From: Janthinobacterium sp. B9-8 | GTDB taxonomy: Bacteria > Pseudomonadota > Gammaproteobacteria > Burkholderiales > Chitinibacteraceae | Direction of reading: 5' to 3' | Assembly (NCBI RefSeq): GCF_000969645.2 | Contig: NZ_CP014222.1 | Coordinates: forward strand, 4,281,740-4,345,739 | Length of the DNA: 64,000 nucleotides | Part shown: piece after piece, positions 8,517 through 17,600 of the stretch | Position numbering within the stretch: the stretch's first letter is position 1 | How the letters are laid out: each line of letters begins with the position of its first letter | Translations under genes and position numbers: made by a program | Notes under the pieces: model-generated | What the model saw: the letters and a program-made list of their open reading frames with translations, nothing else | Database searches by the model: none | Told to the model about the DNA's origin: nothing

Positions 8517-9073
8517 TAGAAATATTCTCCAAATTAGGCTTTTGTTTAAATATTCTTGAGCGCGCAGTTTTACTCTACTCAAGCAGATTTCCGGGAAAAC
8601 GGTGTTTTGGTCCGGATCAAAGCTTGCAAGGTCAGAGAGGGTTGGTATTGATCAGGTTGTCTACAAGCCGCAAGCTGACAAGCTACTTTGATCTTCTGTA
8701 TTTAACAGCAAATTATCTTGTCATATTGTCTTGTTGTGTTTGTATCAAGCTAATTGTTGTAATTTCTGCTTAATTTTCGCTATTTCGCCCAAATAATGCG
8801 TCATTAGGGTGAACACAGGGAGTATCGTGCTCACGCGCTTGTAAGCATTGAATTATCTTAGGGAGGGTGAATCCCGCTCTAAGATGAAGTTTATGGCAGA
8901 CTTTGATGTGCATCGAGGGCATAGAAACTTGCTCAAGCTATAACTGCTTGGGTTCTTACGAGAAGCAAGGAATGAAATAACGTTTCTAGCGCATTTACTG
9001 CTAAGGTTTTTTCTTTGTTCTGCTTTTAAACTCAGTGTGTGTCTACAGATCTTAGGTTTGAGAAAGCCAGATT
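8517..9073. other. Long intergenic region 5' of the exported-protein gene, 3' of phoH
   Basis: About 550 bp with no supportable ORF. It contains a hairpin with perfect 7-bp arms ATCTTAG (about 8854) and CTAAGAT (ending about 8885), with an inner GGG/CCC pair, and a CACAGAG-type repeat fragment near 9035-9055. The promoter of the exported-protein gene must lie here, which breaks the otherwise continuous leftward cluster into at least two transcription units. Confidence 0.5.
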
Positions 9074-10051
9074 CTATTTTCTGCGTGTTGCCGATGCCGC
9101 TTCACGTTCTTGCGTTTTCTTTGCGTAGGCGTTGACGATTTTTTGCACTAGCGGATGGCGAACCACGTCTTCGCTGGTGAAATGATGCAGGGCGATGCCT
9201 TTGATATCGGCGAGCACGTCTTGCGCATCATTTAGGCCCGATTTTTGATGTTTGGGCAGATCGATTTGCGTTGGATCACCGGTGACAACGGCCTTAGAGC
9301 CAAAGCCGATACGGGTTAGAAACATCATCATTTGTTCTGGCGAGCTGTTTTGCGCTTCGTCCAGAATAATAAAGCTGTTGTTTAAGGTTCTGCCACGCAT
9401 AAAGGCTAGTGGGGCGACTTCGATAATGCCTTTTTCAAATAGCTTGGTCACTTTATCAAAGCCCATTAAATCATAGAGTGCATCATAAAGCGGGCGCAGA
9501 TAAGGGTCGATTTTTTGTACTAAATCGCCAGGCAAAAAGCCAAGTTTTTCACCTGCTTCTACGGCGGGGCGAACCAAGACCAAGCGTTTAACTAGATCGC
9601 GCTCTAAAGCATCAACTGCACAGGCTACGGCCAGATAAGTTTTACCTGTGCCTGCCGGGCCAATGCCAAAAGTAATATCGTGATCCTGAATGGCTTTGAT
9701 ATAGCCGGTTTGGCGAGGCGTTCTGCCTCGTAAATCATGGCGCTTGGTGCGCAGCGGCGTGGTGTTTTCTTCGCTGTATCGCGGCTCAATATTTTGCGTG
9801 TGCTCGATAATCGATAGCTGTAAATCATCCCGCTCTAGCGGCTGTTCAGCCATTGCATAAAAATGCTCCAGCAGGGTAATGGCTTGCTGCAGGTTTTTGG
9901 CGCTGCCGCTCACACGAAACTGCTCATTGCGCCTGACAATGGTGATGTCGAGCGCGGTTTCGATTTGCTTCAGGTTTTCGTCAAGAGCGCCACAAAGATT
10001 GGCAAGGCGACGGTTATCAACAGGCGTGAAGTGGATGATTTGGCTATTCAA
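9074..10051 (-). CDS. ybeZ: PhoH family ATPase (YbeZ)
   Basis: Cytoplasmic P-loop ATPase (~325 aa) that partners YbeY in RNA metabolism. It has an N-terminal KH-like region (FRVSGSAKNLQQAI), then Walker A GPAGTGKTYLA, Walker B FIILDEAQN, and VVTGDPTQIDLP. The open frame extends to 10132, but the first 27 codons come from a palindromic intergenic repeat (MFFSLCALCAHRSLC), so I place the start at the TTG at 10051, which gives LNSQIIHFTPVDN, the normal start of the family; the Shine-Dalgarno is weak (GAG). Confidence 0.9.
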   Translation of the reverse strand: MNSQIIHFTPVDNRRLANLCGALDENLKQIETALDITIVRRNEQFRVSGSAKNLQQAITLLEHFYAMAEQPLERDDLQLSIIEHTQNIEPRYSEENTTPLRTKRHDLRGRTPRQTGYIKAIQDHDITFGIGPAGTGKTYLAVACAVDALERDLVKRLVLVRPAVEAGEKLGFLPGDLVQKIDPYLRPLYDALYDLMGFDKVTKLFEKGIIEVAPLAFMRGRTLNNSFIILDEAQNSSPEQMMMFLTRIGFGSKAVVTGDPTQIDLPKHQKSGLNDAQDVLADIKGIALHHFTSEDVVRHPLVQKIVNAYAKKTQEREAASATRRK

Positions 10052-10080
10052 AAGAGACTCGCAAAGAATAGGAAAACAGA

Positions 10081-10188
10081 CCTGTAGACACAGAGACCGG
10101 TGAGCACACAGAGCACACAGAGAAAAGAACAAACTCTCAGGGTTTTCTCTGTTTTCTCCGTGTGCTCTTTTAGCTCTGTGTCTACAGG
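10081..10188. repeat. CACAGAG palindromic intergenic element
   Basis: Perfect 15-bp outer arms CCTGTAGACACAGAG (10081-10095) and CTCTGTGTCTACAGG (10174-10188), with inner arms GAGCACAC and GTGTGCTC; the whole 108 bp can fold into one long hairpin. Partial copies occur near 5889 and 9035, and related CTCCGTG/CTCTGTG words near 19052-19090. It lies between the YgfB-type gene and ybeZ. Confidence 0.7.
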
Positions 10189-10216
10189 TTTAGGGCTTTT
10201 ACTTTGGCATTACTTG

Positions 10217-10834
10217 TTAGTGCATATGTTTTGGCACTTCGCGGCGTTCTAGCCAGAATGTGCGGATTTCCGGAATGATATCGACCAGTGACGCGGCCAC
10301 TTCGTGTTCGAATTCGGCCATATCTTGTCCATCGCTTTCCAGATTGGCGCGGCCTTCGTCGTCTGCGCAAACTAGAATCGGGTAGACAAGCTGGGCGTAT
10401 TCTTCGTCGTCCATCATTTCTTGCCAAGCATCCGGGTTCATCGATGTACCCAGCGTAAAGCCGTAGCACCATTGCTGCGAGATATCCTGACCGCTTTCTT
10501 CGTCTACATACACAATGGGGCTAAATGCGTTTTCAGCGTCGGCCAGCTCGTCCATCAGCTGGTTATATAGGCGCAGAATCAGGCCTTCGATTCGCTCTTT
10601 CTCTTCGTTTGAAGCAAATTTCGGGCGTTCGCCATTTTCGCCCCAAACCTGAGCAAACCATTTATCTGCAGCGATTTCTTCTGGGCCAATCAGTTGCGCA
10701 GTTAAAAAACCATGCAACATGGATAAATCCATTGCTTGTTCCGGGGCCGCATCAGATTCTAAAAAATCGGCCAATAGGTCGAGGTCGTCGTCGCTTAGTA
10801 CGGCAAAAAGTTCAGCATCTTTTGGCGATAGCAT
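10217..10834 (-). CDS. UPF0149 (YgfB/YecA) family protein
   Basis: A 205-aa acidic, all-alpha cytoplasmic protein. Residues ~25-60 (DFLESDAAPEQAMDLSMLHG FLTA) and the WCYGFTLGTSM segment fit the UPF0149 family. YgfB in Pseudomonas modulates gene expression; the role here is unknown. It starts at an ATG preceded by AAGGA with good spacing. It lies between miaB and ybeZ in the same direction, an insertion relative to the E. coli order. Confidence 0.75.
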   Translation of the reverse strand: MLSPKDAELFAVLSDDDLDLLADFLESDAAPEQAMDLSMLHGFLTAQLIGPEEIAADKWFAQVWGENGERPKFASNEEKERIEGLILRLYNQLMDELADAENAFSPIVYVDEESGQDISQQWCYGFTLGTSMNPDAWQEMMDDEEYAQLVYPILVCADDEGRANLESDGQDMAEFEHEVAASLVDIIPEIRTFWLERREVPKHMH

Positions 10835-11027
10835 GGTGTTTTCCTTGGGTAATGCGTATTAGGGTAAGGCTTGTAGGACTACATCCTAATACTTTTGGCG
10901 GGCGCGTTGATGACACGCGGTAATTAATATCTAATAAAGCTTCAAATATCTAATAAGTCATTGTAGGGCGAGAGAAACCGGCCGTATTTTTAAATAAGCA
11001 AAAACGGCGGCCAGCACTCAAAAGTAG

Positions 11028-12362
11028 TTACTTCACAACAATCTCGCCCTTCAGGCTATGCGGGAAGGTTTCGGTGATCAGCACTTCTACAAACTGATTG
11101 ATCAGGCGCGGGTTACCGGCAAAGTTCACAATGCGGTTGTTATCCGTGCGGCCTGCCAGCTCTTGCAGCTCGGGGTTTTTACGCGCCATGCCTTCTACTA
11201 GCACGCGTTGCACGGTGCCGATCATATTTTTGTTTACGTCCAGCGCCAGCTCGTCGATGCGGGTTTGCAGGCGTCTGAGGCGAGTGAGTTTTAGCTCTTC
11301 AGGCACATCGTCCGGTAAATCTGCAGCAGGTGTGCCGGGGCGGCGGCTGTAAACAAAGCTGAACGAGGCATCAAAGCCCACATCGTTAATCAGCTTCATG
11401 GTGCGTTCAAAATCGTCTTCTGTTTCGCCAGGAAAGCCCACAATAAAGTCAGAGCTAAGGCAAATATCAGGGCGGGCGTCTTTAAGTTTGCGCACCAGCG
11501 ATTTGAATTCCAGCGTGGTGTAGCCGCGTTTCATATTCACTAACACACGATCTGATCCCGCTTGCACAGGCAAATGCAGGTGTGAGACGAGTTTGGGTAG
11601 GGTGCGATAGCAATCTACAATCCGCTGGGTCATTTCACGCGGATGACTGGTGGTGTAGCGCATGCGCTCGATGCCTGGAATTTCGTGTACGTATTCGAGC
11701 AGGGTAGCAAAGTCGGCTACTTCGCCATCTTCCATTGGTCCGCGATAGGCGTTTACATTTTGCCCAAGCAGGGTGATTTCTTTCACGCCTTGCGCGGCAA
11801 GGCCAGCCACTTCGGCCAGCACTTCTTCAAATGGGCGGCTAAATTCGGTACCGCGTGTATAAGGCACCACGCAGAACGAGCAATACTTGCTGCAACCTTC
11901 CATGATCGATACAAAGGCCGTGGCACCTTCGACGCGTGCAGGTGGCATATTGTCGAATTTTTCAATTTCAGGGAAAGAAATATCCACCTGAGAAACACCG
12001 CTGCTGCGGCGCTGGGCAATCAAATCAGGCAGGCGGTGCAGGGTTTGCGGGCCAAACACCATATCCACATAGGGCGCACGTTTTACAATGGCCGCGCCTT
12101 CTTGCGAGGCCACACAGCCACCTACACCAATCAATAGATTAGGATTTTTAAGCTTGAGCTCTCGCACACGGCCAAGATCTGAGAAGACTTTTTCCTGAGC
12201 TTTTTCGCGCACGCTACAGGTGTTAAACAAAATCACATCGGCTTCTTCGACATTGTCGGTCTGCGTTAAGCCTTCGGATGCGTGCAGTACGTCGGCCATT
12301 TTGTCCGAATCGTATTCGTTCATTTGGCAGCCAAAGGTCTTAATAAATACTTTCTTGCTCAT
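11028..12362 (-). CDS. miaB: tRNA-2-methylthio-N6-dimethylallyladenosine synthase
   Basis: Radical-SAM methylthiotransferase that modifies A37 of tRNAs reading UNN codons. The 444-aa protein has the N-terminal UPF0004 domain (KTFGCQMNEYDSDKMADVL), the radical-SAM cluster CSKYCSFCVVPYTRG (three cysteines), and a C-terminal TRAM domain. The ATG at 12362 (MSKKVFIKTFGCQMNE) aligns with known MiaB starts; the 12 in-frame codons upstream are probably untranslated. It is first in the leftward cluster leading to lnt, a widely conserved association. Confidence 0.96.
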   Translation of the reverse strand: MSKKVFIKTFGCQMNEYDSDKMADVLHASEGLTQTDNVEEADVILFNTCSVREKAQEKVFSDLGRVRELKLKNPNLLIGVGGCVASQEGAAIVKRAPYVDMVFGPQTLHRLPDLIAQRRSSGVSQVDISFPEIEKFDNMPPARVEGATAFVSIMEGCSKYCSFCVVPYTRGTEFSRPFEEVLAEVAGLAAQGVKEITLLGQNVNAYRGPMEDGEVADFATLLEYVHEIPGIERMRYTTSHPREMTQRIVDCYRTLPKLVSHLHLPVQAGSDRVLVNMKRGYTTLEFKSLVRKLKDARPDICLSSDFIVGFPGETEDDFERTMKLINDVGFDASFSFVYSRRPGTPAADLPDDVPEELKLTRLRRLQTRIDELALDVNKNMIGTVQRVLVEGMARKNPELQELAGRTDNNRIVNFAGNPRLINQFVEVLITETFPHSLKGEIVVK

Positions 12363-12415
12363 TTGATACGTGCTCTGTTTGTAGATGCTGCGGGACATAT
12401 TGCGTTGACTTTAAG

Positions 12416-12490
12416 TCTTATCAACTTAATTACAAGGCTAAATCTTTTATGCTTGTGTAGGGCGTCGCGGTTTTCACACGCCCTACGAGC
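12416..12490. repeat. Intergenic palindrome of the GTAGG family
   Basis: Arms GTAGGGCGT (12457-12465) and ACGCCCTAC (12478-12486). The left flank CTTATCAACTTAA is shared with the element at 24058-24191, and in both copies a spacer ending ATGCTT.TGTAG leads into the palindrome, so the two belong to one dispersed family. Confidence 0.6.
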
Positions 12491-12503
12491 GAGTCATTGC
12501 AGG

Positions 12504-12830
12504 TTATTCTGTGATGATCGTTTTAGGGCGGGCTTTTAATGTGGCTACTTCATCATTGGTGAGCAGCCAGATACGCCAGATATTGCCGGAGGTAGGCTCT
12601 AACTGATACCAGATCGATGCTTTTTGCGGCGTTTGGTTTTGCATAATCAGGGCATTATTGATGCCGTAGATTCTAAGTCCCGGTGCGGTGCGGTAGAGCT
12701 TGCCATCAATTTTGACTTCAGGCAGTGCAGCGGCTTCCAGATCTCCCAACAGGCCTTGGTTGGGTAGGCTACGAGCGGCATAACTATGGCTGCTGATTGC
12801 AAGCGCTAGCCAAAACAAGAACTTAGGCAT
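12504..12830 (-). CDS. Small exported protein of unknown function
   Basis: A 108-aa protein starting at the ATG at 12830, with a short signal peptide (MPKFLFWLALAISSHSYAA). The mature part contains DGKLYRTAPGLRIYGINNAL and a C-terminal region rich in W and L (GNIWRIWLLTNDE). I do not recognise a family. It is probably periplasmic. A longer ORF reaching 12866 is less likely because the signal peptide would not be N-terminal. Confidence 0.65.
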   Translation of the reverse strand: MPKFLFWLALAISSHSYAARSLPNQGLLGDLEAAALPEVKIDGKLYRTAPGLRIYGINNALIMQNQTPQKASIWYQLEPTSGNIWRIWLLTNDEVATLKARPKTIITE

Positions 12831-13055
12831 GGGGATTCTCGCTAGTAAAACCCGCAATGCTAACAAGCTCGGGGGCGTATTGAAAGCTTAGACTGATTTG
12901 CGTGAGTGTGAAAACTGGATTTATTGTGCGGATCAAGGGTTTTTTGATGATAAAGCAAGGGATGGTCTGCAGCAAAACCCAAATTTTGAAATATAGAGTT
13001 CACCCAGAATATGGGGCTCAAGCGGCTAGCCCGATGGGAGTCGGGCTGTTGACGT

Positions 13056-14204
13056 TTATAATTTAGGCAACCCTTGAGCCAGCTTAATGGTGGCTGCGAT
13101 GTTTCTGGCACAGAGCCTTACATTTTCTGCGGCATGAGCGAGTGCTTCTTCAATCGATACTGCGCGGTTGAGCACGCTGAATACGGCCTCAATGCCATGT
13201 TGGTGCACCACACCGACATCGGGGCTGAGGCAGCCTGCAATTCCGATAACGGGGATATTAAACACCTTGGCCATTTGTGCCACGCCCATTGGCGTTTTGC
13301 CGTGGATAGTTTGGCTATCCATGCGGCCCTCGCCAGTAATCACTAAATCTGCACCTTGCAACAGAGCGGCAAATTGCACGGATTCCAGCACGATTTCTAC
13401 GCCGAGGCGCAGGCTGGCATTTAAAAACGCCAGTGCCGCCGCGCCCATTCCGCCTGCTGCGCCAGCGCCCTTGGCGTGTGCCACTTCAATGCCTAAGTCC
13501 TGATTGATTTGCTTGGCGTAATGGGCAAGGCCAGCATCGAGCAGGGCGACCATTTCAGGAGTGGCGCCTTTTTGCGGGCCAAAGATGGCCGCTGCGCCCT
13601 GCTCGCCAATCAGTGGGTTGTCTACATCGCAAGCCACTTCAAATTTGCAATCCTGAATGCGTTTATCAATGGTGCTAAGGTCAATGTGTGCGAGTTGGGC
13701 CAGATCTGCGCCGCCAAAAGCCAGCGGTTTACTTGCCGTGTTTAAAAATCGCCCACCTAAAGCCTGCACCATGCCCACGCCGCCATCCACCGTCGCGCTG
13801 CCGCCTATGCCCAGAATAATATGCCTTGCGCCTTGGTCCAGTGCGGCCAGAATCAGCTCGCCAGTGCCGTAGCTGGTGGTGAGCATGGGGTTGCGCAATG
13901 GGGGGGGCACTAGGCTTAAGCCGCTGGCCGCAGCCATTTCGATGATCGCTGTATGGCCATCGCCAGACAGGCCAAAGAATGCAGGCACGCATTCACCAAG
14001 CGGGCCGGTGACTGTTTGCAGAATAATCCGCCCGCCCGTGGCGGCAACCATGGCTTCCACCGTGCCTTCGCCGCCATCGGCTACCGGCACTTTTATATAT
14101 TGCGCATCGGGCAGTACTTCTTTGAAACCGGCTTCAATTTGCGTCGCCACTTCAAGGGCGGAGAGGCTTTCTTTGTAGGAGTCGGGGGCTATTACAATTT
14201 TCAT
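13056..14204 (-). CDS. glxK: Glycerate kinase (GlxK/GarK family)
   Basis: Phosphorylates D-glycerate to 2-phosphoglycerate, the last step of glyoxylate and sugar-diacid catabolism. The 382-aa protein begins MKIVIAPDSYKESLSALEVA and contains PVADGGEGTVEAMVAATGG, GIGGSATVDGGVGMVQALGG, FGPQKGAT, and GEGRMDSQTIHGKTP, all typical of the type I glycerate kinase family. GGAG sits 6 nt before the ATG at 14204, so this start is chosen over the in-frame TTG at 14216. It lies 15 bp downstream of the GntP permease gene. Confidence 0.95.
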   Translation of the reverse strand: MKIVIAPDSYKESLSALEVATQIEAGFKEVLPDAQYIKVPVADGGEGTVEAMVAATGGRIILQTVTGPLGECVPAFFGLSGDGHTAIIEMAAASGLSLVPPPLRNPMLTTSYGTGELILAALDQGARHIILGIGGSATVDGGVGMVQALGGRFLNTASKPLAFGGADLAQLAHIDLSTIDKRIQDCKFEVACDVDNPLIGEQGAAAIFGPQKGATPEMVALLDAGLAHYAKQINQDLGIEVAHAKGAGAAGGMGAAALAFLNASLRLGVEIVLESVQFAALLQGADLVITGEGRMDSQTIHGKTPMGVAQMAKVFNIPVIGIAGCLSPDVGVVHQHGIEAVFSVLNRAVSIEEALAHAAENVRLCARNIAATIKLAQGLPKL

Positions 14205-14219
14205 CATCAACTCCAATAC

Positions 14220-15476
14220 TTAAAATTTGAATACACCAAAAATCAGCGTAGAGACAATCGTAATCGACAAGCCAACCGCTGTTTCGTAAGGAATGACTTT
14301 CAGCCGCTCGGTGATACTCATATTGACTGCACCGCCCGTAGCGTGAAAGAAGCTACCGTGTGGCATATGATCAAACACGGTAGAGCCTGCGTGGATCATG
14401 GCGGCGCCGGCAAGGGCAGGTACGGCCAGCTCGAGCAGCGTGCTGCTGAATACTTGCGATGCAACCACGGTGCCTGCGGTGGTGGAGGCGGTGGCCAGCG
14501 ACATCAGCGCGCCGGATATTGGGGCCAGCATATAGGCGGGCAGGCCGGAGCTTTGTAGCGCCTCGATCAGCACCGTTTTAAGGCTGGACGCGCCGATAAT
14601 CCCGGCCAAGGTACCCGTACCCAGCAGCATAATCGCCACCGGAGCCATGCGGCCTAAGCCCGCTACGGCAAATTGATTGCTGTCTTTAAAGCGGCCCATC
14701 GCCAGCGCACCAAGTAAGCCGCCAAGGGGCAGGGCGAGCAGAGGGTCGATCACTATGCCAAAGATAGGGCGAAGCGAGAGCAGGATAATCGCCACCAGCG
14801 GGGCAACAATGGCGGAGGCAAAGGAAGGCAGCGCGTTACGATCAAAGGCGACCACTTCGGCCGCTTCAACTTTACTGCCTTTATTGACCAGCTTTTTAGC
14901 AATGAAATAGGCAACGACTAAACCAACCAGCCCCGGCACTATTCCCGCTGCCATCACCGAGGTGAGCGGTACATGAAAAGCGTCGGCCGCCGCAATCGCA
15001 TTCGGGTTGGGCGACATCACATTGCCTGCTTTGCCGCCGCCTATCATAGCCAGCAGAATCGCCATTTTGGACAGATCGGCCTGCCGCGCAATCGCGAGGG
15101 CAATTGGGGCGACGGTAATCACCGCCACATCAATAAACACGCCAACGGCGGTTAAAATCATGGTGGCGATTGCTAAGGCCAGAAGTGCGCGGGTTTCGCC
15201 TACTTTTTTGACGATGGTATCGGCAATACTGGCCGCAGCGCCTGATTCGATCAGGACTCCCGCCAAGACCCCTGCCGCTAGAATTCGCATGACGGCAGGG
15301 ATAATTCCTTTTGCGCCGCCCATCATTAAATTAACGGTGGAGCTTAAATCTACCCCACCCACAATTCCGCCAACCAAAGCACCGACAATCATGCCGTAGG
15401 CGGGGGGCACTTTTCGTAAAATCAGAAAAATGGCAACAACGAGCGCACTGAGCGCGCCTAAAGTGCTGACTTCCAT
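14220..15476 (-). CDS. GntP family permease, probably for glycerate or a sugar acid
   Basis: A 418-aa inner-membrane symporter with about 12 hydrophobic segments. Conserved GntP features include a glycine-rich early segment (YGMIVGALVGGIVGG), the IESGAAASIADTIVKK loop, and GGKAGNVMSPNPNAIAAADAF. Co-transcription with glycerate kinase and proximity to a CdaR regulator argue for glycerate or a related diacid as substrate; the sequence alone does not fix it. AGGAG lies upstream of the ATG. Confidence 0.88.
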   Translation of the reverse strand: MEVSTLGALSALVVAIFLILRKVPPAYGMIVGALVGGIVGGVDLSSTVNLMMGGAKGIIPAVMRILAAGVLAGVLIESGAAASIADTIVKKVGETRALLALAIATMILTAVGVFIDVAVITVAPIALAIARQADLSKMAILLAMIGGGKAGNVMSPNPNAIAAADAFHVPLTSVMAAGIVPGLVGLVVAYFIAKKLVNKGSKVEAAEVVAFDRNALPSFASAIVAPLVAIILLSLRPIFGIVIDPLLALPLGGLLGALAMGRFKDSNQFAVAGLGRMAPVAIMLLGTGTLAGIIGASSLKTVLIEALQSSGLPAYMLAPISGALMSLATASTTAGTVVASQVFSSTLLELAVPALAGAAMIHAGSTVFDHMPHGSFFHATGGAVNMSITERLKVIPYETAVGLSITIVSTLIFGVFKF

Positions 15477-15625
15477 CGCTTGAAACTCCTGTTCAGGCTG
15501 GGTATTGCGGATAGCGGATGTTGAACAGGATAAACGCTCGGCTATGTCATATCTTCGTGCGGATGCCTATAAATTAACGAGAGAAATTGCTATATTTCAG
15601 TGCTTTATCACAGCTAACAGCAGGC

Positions 15626-16771
15626 CTAGCCGATTTGCAAAGCGGCATAGAGCAAAAATCGCTCGTCTGTTTTGTTGAGATTCAGGCCGGTAATGGCCTC
15701 GATCCGGCTCAGGCGATAATCTAGTGTGTTGCGATGAATATGCAAAAATTGCGCTGTTTCTACGGGGCGGGTATCGCAGGCAAACCATGCTGCCAGCGTT
15801 TTACGCAGCTGGCCATTACTATCCTGGCGCTCAAGATTTTTAAGTGGAATACGCAGCTGCGCGGCTTGCCAGCCTGAATTTAATCCGGCCAGCAGCACCG
15901 GCAAGCTTAAATCCTGATAAAAAAAACAGGCTTGCTCCGGGTGGCGTGTCTTGCCGATTTGCAAGGTGGTGATAGCGCTTTGATAAGACAGCGCCACGGC
16001 ATTGGTGGCACTAAAATATTGCCCTAGCGCGATACGTACCCCCAGTCTGCTTTTGCTGGCGACCCGTGCGAGTAAATCATGTACGCGCAGCCGGTGCTCT
16101 TGCGGGTTCCAGCGGGCTTGGTGATCTAAGGCCGGTTTGAGCACCACTAACTCGGTTAAAGAAACGGTGGCAACCAGATTGTCGCGCTCTGGCGTACTTA
16201 GTAGGGTTTGCAGCTCTTGCAACTCGGCCAAAGCGGCATCAATGCCTAGCGTGCCGCTATCTACTTCAATCACCGCCACTACGCGCGGACGCTGAATATC
16301 TACACCCAGCTTTTGCGCCCAAGCTTCTAAGTCTGAATGCGGCGCGGCTTCGCCTTTGATCAGTTGCAAAACTAGCTCTTCGCGGTAACGGGTGTCACGT
16401 CCCAGTGCCTGAATCAGCCTTGCTTGCTCCAAGCTCATTTCAGCCGTCATTCGCACCAACTCGCCATAGTGGCGCACCGCATCGGGCTGGCCGGTGATAC
16501 CGACCACGCCCACAATTTGCCCAGCAAGGCGCAAAGGTAAATTCACACCGGGGCGCACGCCATGCAGTTGCTGCGCCATGGCGTCGTCAATTTCTACCGT
16601 ACGCTGCTGAGATAACGCCAGCAAAGCGCCTTCATGCTGCTCGCCCAGCCGATCTGCATCGCCACTGCCAATCACCGTGCCCGAGGCGTCGATTACATTC
16701 ACATTGCTGCCAATAATCGCCATGGTGCGATTAACGATTTCTTGCGCAAGAGCGGCATTGAGTAGAGACAT
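15626..16771 (-). CDS. cdaR: CdaR family sugar-diacid transcriptional regulator
   Basis: A 381-aa activator. An N-terminal sugar-diacid recognition domain (residues 1-~135; ALAQEIVNRTMAIIGSNVNV) is followed by a GGDEF-like middle region and a C-terminal PucR-type helix-turn-helix (FLHIHRNTLDYRLSRIEAI). CdaR proteins respond to glycerate/glucarate and activate gar/glx genes, matching the downstream permease and kinase. The ATG at 16771 starts the family-typical MSLLNAALAQ; an upstream in-frame extension overlaps the ArsR-type gene and is rejected. Confidence 0.92.
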   Translation of the reverse strand: MSLLNAALAQEIVNRTMAIIGSNVNVIDASGTVIGSGDADRLGEQHEGALLALSQQRTVEIDDAMAQQLHGVRPGVNLPLRLAGQIVGVVGITGQPDAVRHYGELVRMTAEMSLEQARLIQALGRDTRYREELVLQLIKGEAAPHSDLEAWAQKLGVDIQRPRVVAVIEVDSGTLGIDAALAELQELQTLLSTPERDNLVATVSLTELVVLKPALDHQARWNPQEHRLRVHDLLARVASKSRLGVRIALGQYFSATNAVALSYQSAITTLQIGKTRHPEQACFFYQDLSLPVLLAGLNSGWQAAQLRIPLKNLERQDSNGQLRKTLAAWFACDTRPVETAQFLHIHRNTLDYRLSRIEAITGLNLNKTDERFLLYAALQIG

Positions 16772-16793
16772 AGCGGGCCTAAAAGTAAGGGGG

Positions 16794-17480
16794 TTACACA
16801 GTGACGCCAAAAAGATCTTTCATGGCATTTTGGCCAGCACGGCTGATTTGTAGGCGGCGGCTATCTAAATCTTGCTCTACCCAGCCGCGTTTTTTGGCTA
16901 GGAGTAGCAGCGCCGCACCGAGTGCACCACCTAAATGGGGGCTGCGCTCGCTCCAATCGAGGCAGGCGCAGGCAAAGCGGCGGCGTTTTTTTACCAGCTC
17001 AGGCAAATCCACGCCAAGTTTACTCAGGGCCTGTTGGCCTTGCTCGCTTAAAACATACTGGGATGCATCGCCATCGCTTGCCTGCAGCCAGCCCATGACA
17101 AATAAGCGATCGTGTAATTGCACCGCCACCGTCCCTGCCATATGGTCGTAGCAGGTGCGCGCTGATTGCAAATAATGGGGAGTGTTGGGGCTAAAGGGCG
17201 TTTTAGGTGTGTTTGAAATTACTAGCAGTGCTTCAAGTGCCGATGCCACATCGTGATTATGCAGGCTGTAGTAGCGATGCCTGCCTTGAGTCAGCATGCT
17301 GACAAGTTGCTCGGCTTTCAATCGCGCTAAATGGGCACTGGCCGTGGATGCGCTCACTTCCCCAACGATGGCCAGCTCGGTGGCGGTACGGGCTTTGCCA
17401 TCGAGCAAGCTACAAAGCATTCTGGCGCGGGCAGGTTCGGCAATGGCTGCTGCAACACTGGCTAGGCGGGAGTCTTCCAT
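16794..17480 (-). CDS. ArsR-type helix-turn-helix transcriptional regulator
   Basis: A 228-aa regulator. Residues ~1-85 form a winged helix of the ArsR type (AAIAEPARARMLCSLLDGKA, then STASAHLARLKAEQLVSM and GRHRYYSLH). The unusually long C-terminus (~85-228) includes an FACACLDWSER segment with two cysteines near HLGGALGAALL, which resembles the extended ArsR-type regulators of metabolic genes rather than simple metal sensors. It is divergent from the P450 gene and only 22 bp from cdaR. The intergenic inverted repeats suggest it controls the P450 promoter. Confidence 0.85.
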   Translation of the reverse strand: MEDSRLASVAAAIAEPARARMLCSLLDGKARTATELAIVGEVSASTASAHLARLKAEQLVSMLTQGRHRYYSLHNHDVASALEALLVISNTPKTPFSPNTPHYLQSARTCYDHMAGTVAVQLHDRLFVMGWLQASDGDASQYVLSEQGQQALSKLGVDLPELVKKRRRFACACLDWSERSPHLGGALGAALLLLAKKRGWVEQDLDSRRLQISRAGQNAMKDLFGVTV

Positions 17481-17512
17481 GATGAGTTCCAAGGCGTGCT
17501 GAGTAGGGTGGC

Positions 17513-17599
17513 GCATTCCATGTTTCGCTCTGGAGCGAAGTAAGGTATGGCGGCAATCTACACAATATCCCCTTGATTAAACAAGCATGGATGGAATGC
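17513..17599. promoter_or_regulatory. Divergent promoter region with inverted repeats
   Basis: Between the divergent ArsR-type and P450 genes lies a compact inverted repeat TTCGCTC-TG-GAGCGAA (17524-17539), a plausible operator. A second pair, GCATTCCAT (17513-17521) and ATGGAATGC (17591-17599), brackets the region symmetrically. The assignment as operators is inference from symmetry and position. Confidence 0.45.
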
Positions 17600-17600
17600 G

